A stretch of DNA of 64,000 nucleotides from Rhodobacteraceae bacterium EL129 (lineage in GTDB: Bacteria; Pseudomonadota; Alphaproteobacteria; Rhodobacterales; Rhodobacteraceae): contig ONZJ01000002.1 of NCBI GenBank assembly GCA_900313005.1, positions 2,957,303 to 3,021,302 of the forward strand. Reading direction: 5' to 3'. Numbering within the stretch: position 1 is the stretch's first letter; every line of letters starts with the position of its first letter. The notes under the pieces are model-generated. The model made no database searches. It was not told the origin of the DNA and was given only the letters and a program-made list of their open reading frames with translations. The translations under genes and the position numbers were made by a program. Positions 63,802 through 64,000 of the stretch are shown here, in pieces.

Positions 63802-64000
63802 TCAGCCCACCTTCAGGACAATCTTACCGATATGACTGCCCTCTTCCATATGCGCATGGGCGGCACCTGCCTCGGCCAGAGGATACTCGCTGTCCATGAC
63901 CGGCTTGATCCGGCCTGTGCTCAGCATCGGCCAAACCTGCGTTCTGAGGGCATCGGCTATTTGGACTTTGGCCAAATCAGACTGTGGCCGCAACGTCGAC
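63802..64000 (-). CDS. NAD(P)H quinone oxidoreductase, zinc-independent MDR family (C-terminal fragment, cut by window edge)
   Basis: Only the last 65 or so residues are inside the window, running from the right edge to a stop at 63802. The sequence STLRPQSDLAKVQIADALRT, VWPMLSTGRIKPVMDSEYPL and the end HAHMEEGSHIGKIVLKVG is typical of PIG3/zeta-crystallin-like quinone reductases. The nucleotide-binding domain lies outside. It is the first gene visible in the downstream minus-strand group, 7 bp before the sialidase-like gene. Confidence 0.85.
   Translation of the reverse strand, partial: STLRPQSDLAKVQIADALRTQVWPMLSTGRIKPVMDSEYPLAEAGAAHAHMEEGSHIGKIVLKVG

Overview
The window looks like chromosomal DNA of a marine alphaproteobacterium of the Rhodobacterales (Roseobacter group). 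The reasons are a cbb3 oxidase locus (ccoNOQP, ccoGHI) with FNR-type boxes, an adjacent FnrL-type regulator and divergent universal stress gene, a DUF1013 (TrcR-type) regulator, a short alphaproteobacterial SRP RNA, a dnaX-ybaB-recR block, and similarity of many products to roseobacter proteins. Base composition is moderately GC-rich throughout. Apart from two genes cut by the window edges (ccoI at the left, a quinone oxidoreductase at the right), no gene is obviously broken. All functions are read from motifs and context; no database search was run.

Layout. 1-11 kb: microaerobic respiration. ccoI (partial), ccoH and ccoG form one minus-strand operon and ccoN-ccoO-ccoQ-ccoP another; they are separated by a LysR gene, a 51-codon gene and a stem-loop-rich stretch. 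A universal stress gene, a DUF1194 gene and fnrL follow. 11-18 kb: a Yej-type peptide ABC importer (A, B, E, F) with a sulfotransferase translationally coupled to its end. 18-28 kb: housekeeping and small-metabolism genes: a membrane-anchored two-haem-domain cytochrome c, pheA, a PHP phosphoesterase, a secreted 26-residue-repeat protein, an SRPBCC protein, nudC, a 5'-nucleotidase family enzyme, the SRP RNA, a complete arginine (phosphagen) kinase, a small tyrosine-type phosphatase and a zinc metallopeptidase. 28-35 kb: dnaX, ybaB, a TraB/GumN protein, recR, a small membrane protein, the DUF1013 regulator and RNase T2.

35-64 kb: cell-surface polysaccharide and secondary metabolism. A priming sugar transferase, a CpsD-like ATPase with an altered P-loop and a Wzz-like chain-length protein are followed by a flippase, glycosyltransferases, a secreted glycosidase-like protein and an SGNH protein. 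Within this locus sits a translationally coupled operon: a 2160-residue PKS (KS-AT-KR-DH-ACP-TE), a glycosyltransferase, a 1528-residue NRPS (formyltransferase, C remnant, adenylation domain interrupted by a luciferase-like monooxygenase, PCP) and a phosphopantetheinyl transferase. Together they look like a complete, compact assembly line for a small, possibly N-formylated and oxidised amino acid-polyketide that may be glycosylated. Next come a Wzy/O-antigen-ligase-like polymerase, a WecG/TagA glycosyltransferase and a second glycosyltransferase operon.

The most notable items are the NRPS/PKS assembly line inside an exopolysaccharide locus, the bacterial arginine kinase with every catalytic residue conserved, the DLGDR-repeat secreted protein, a series of stem-loops that may be small RNAs, and short motifs shared between promoter regions of the polysaccharide and PKS genes.
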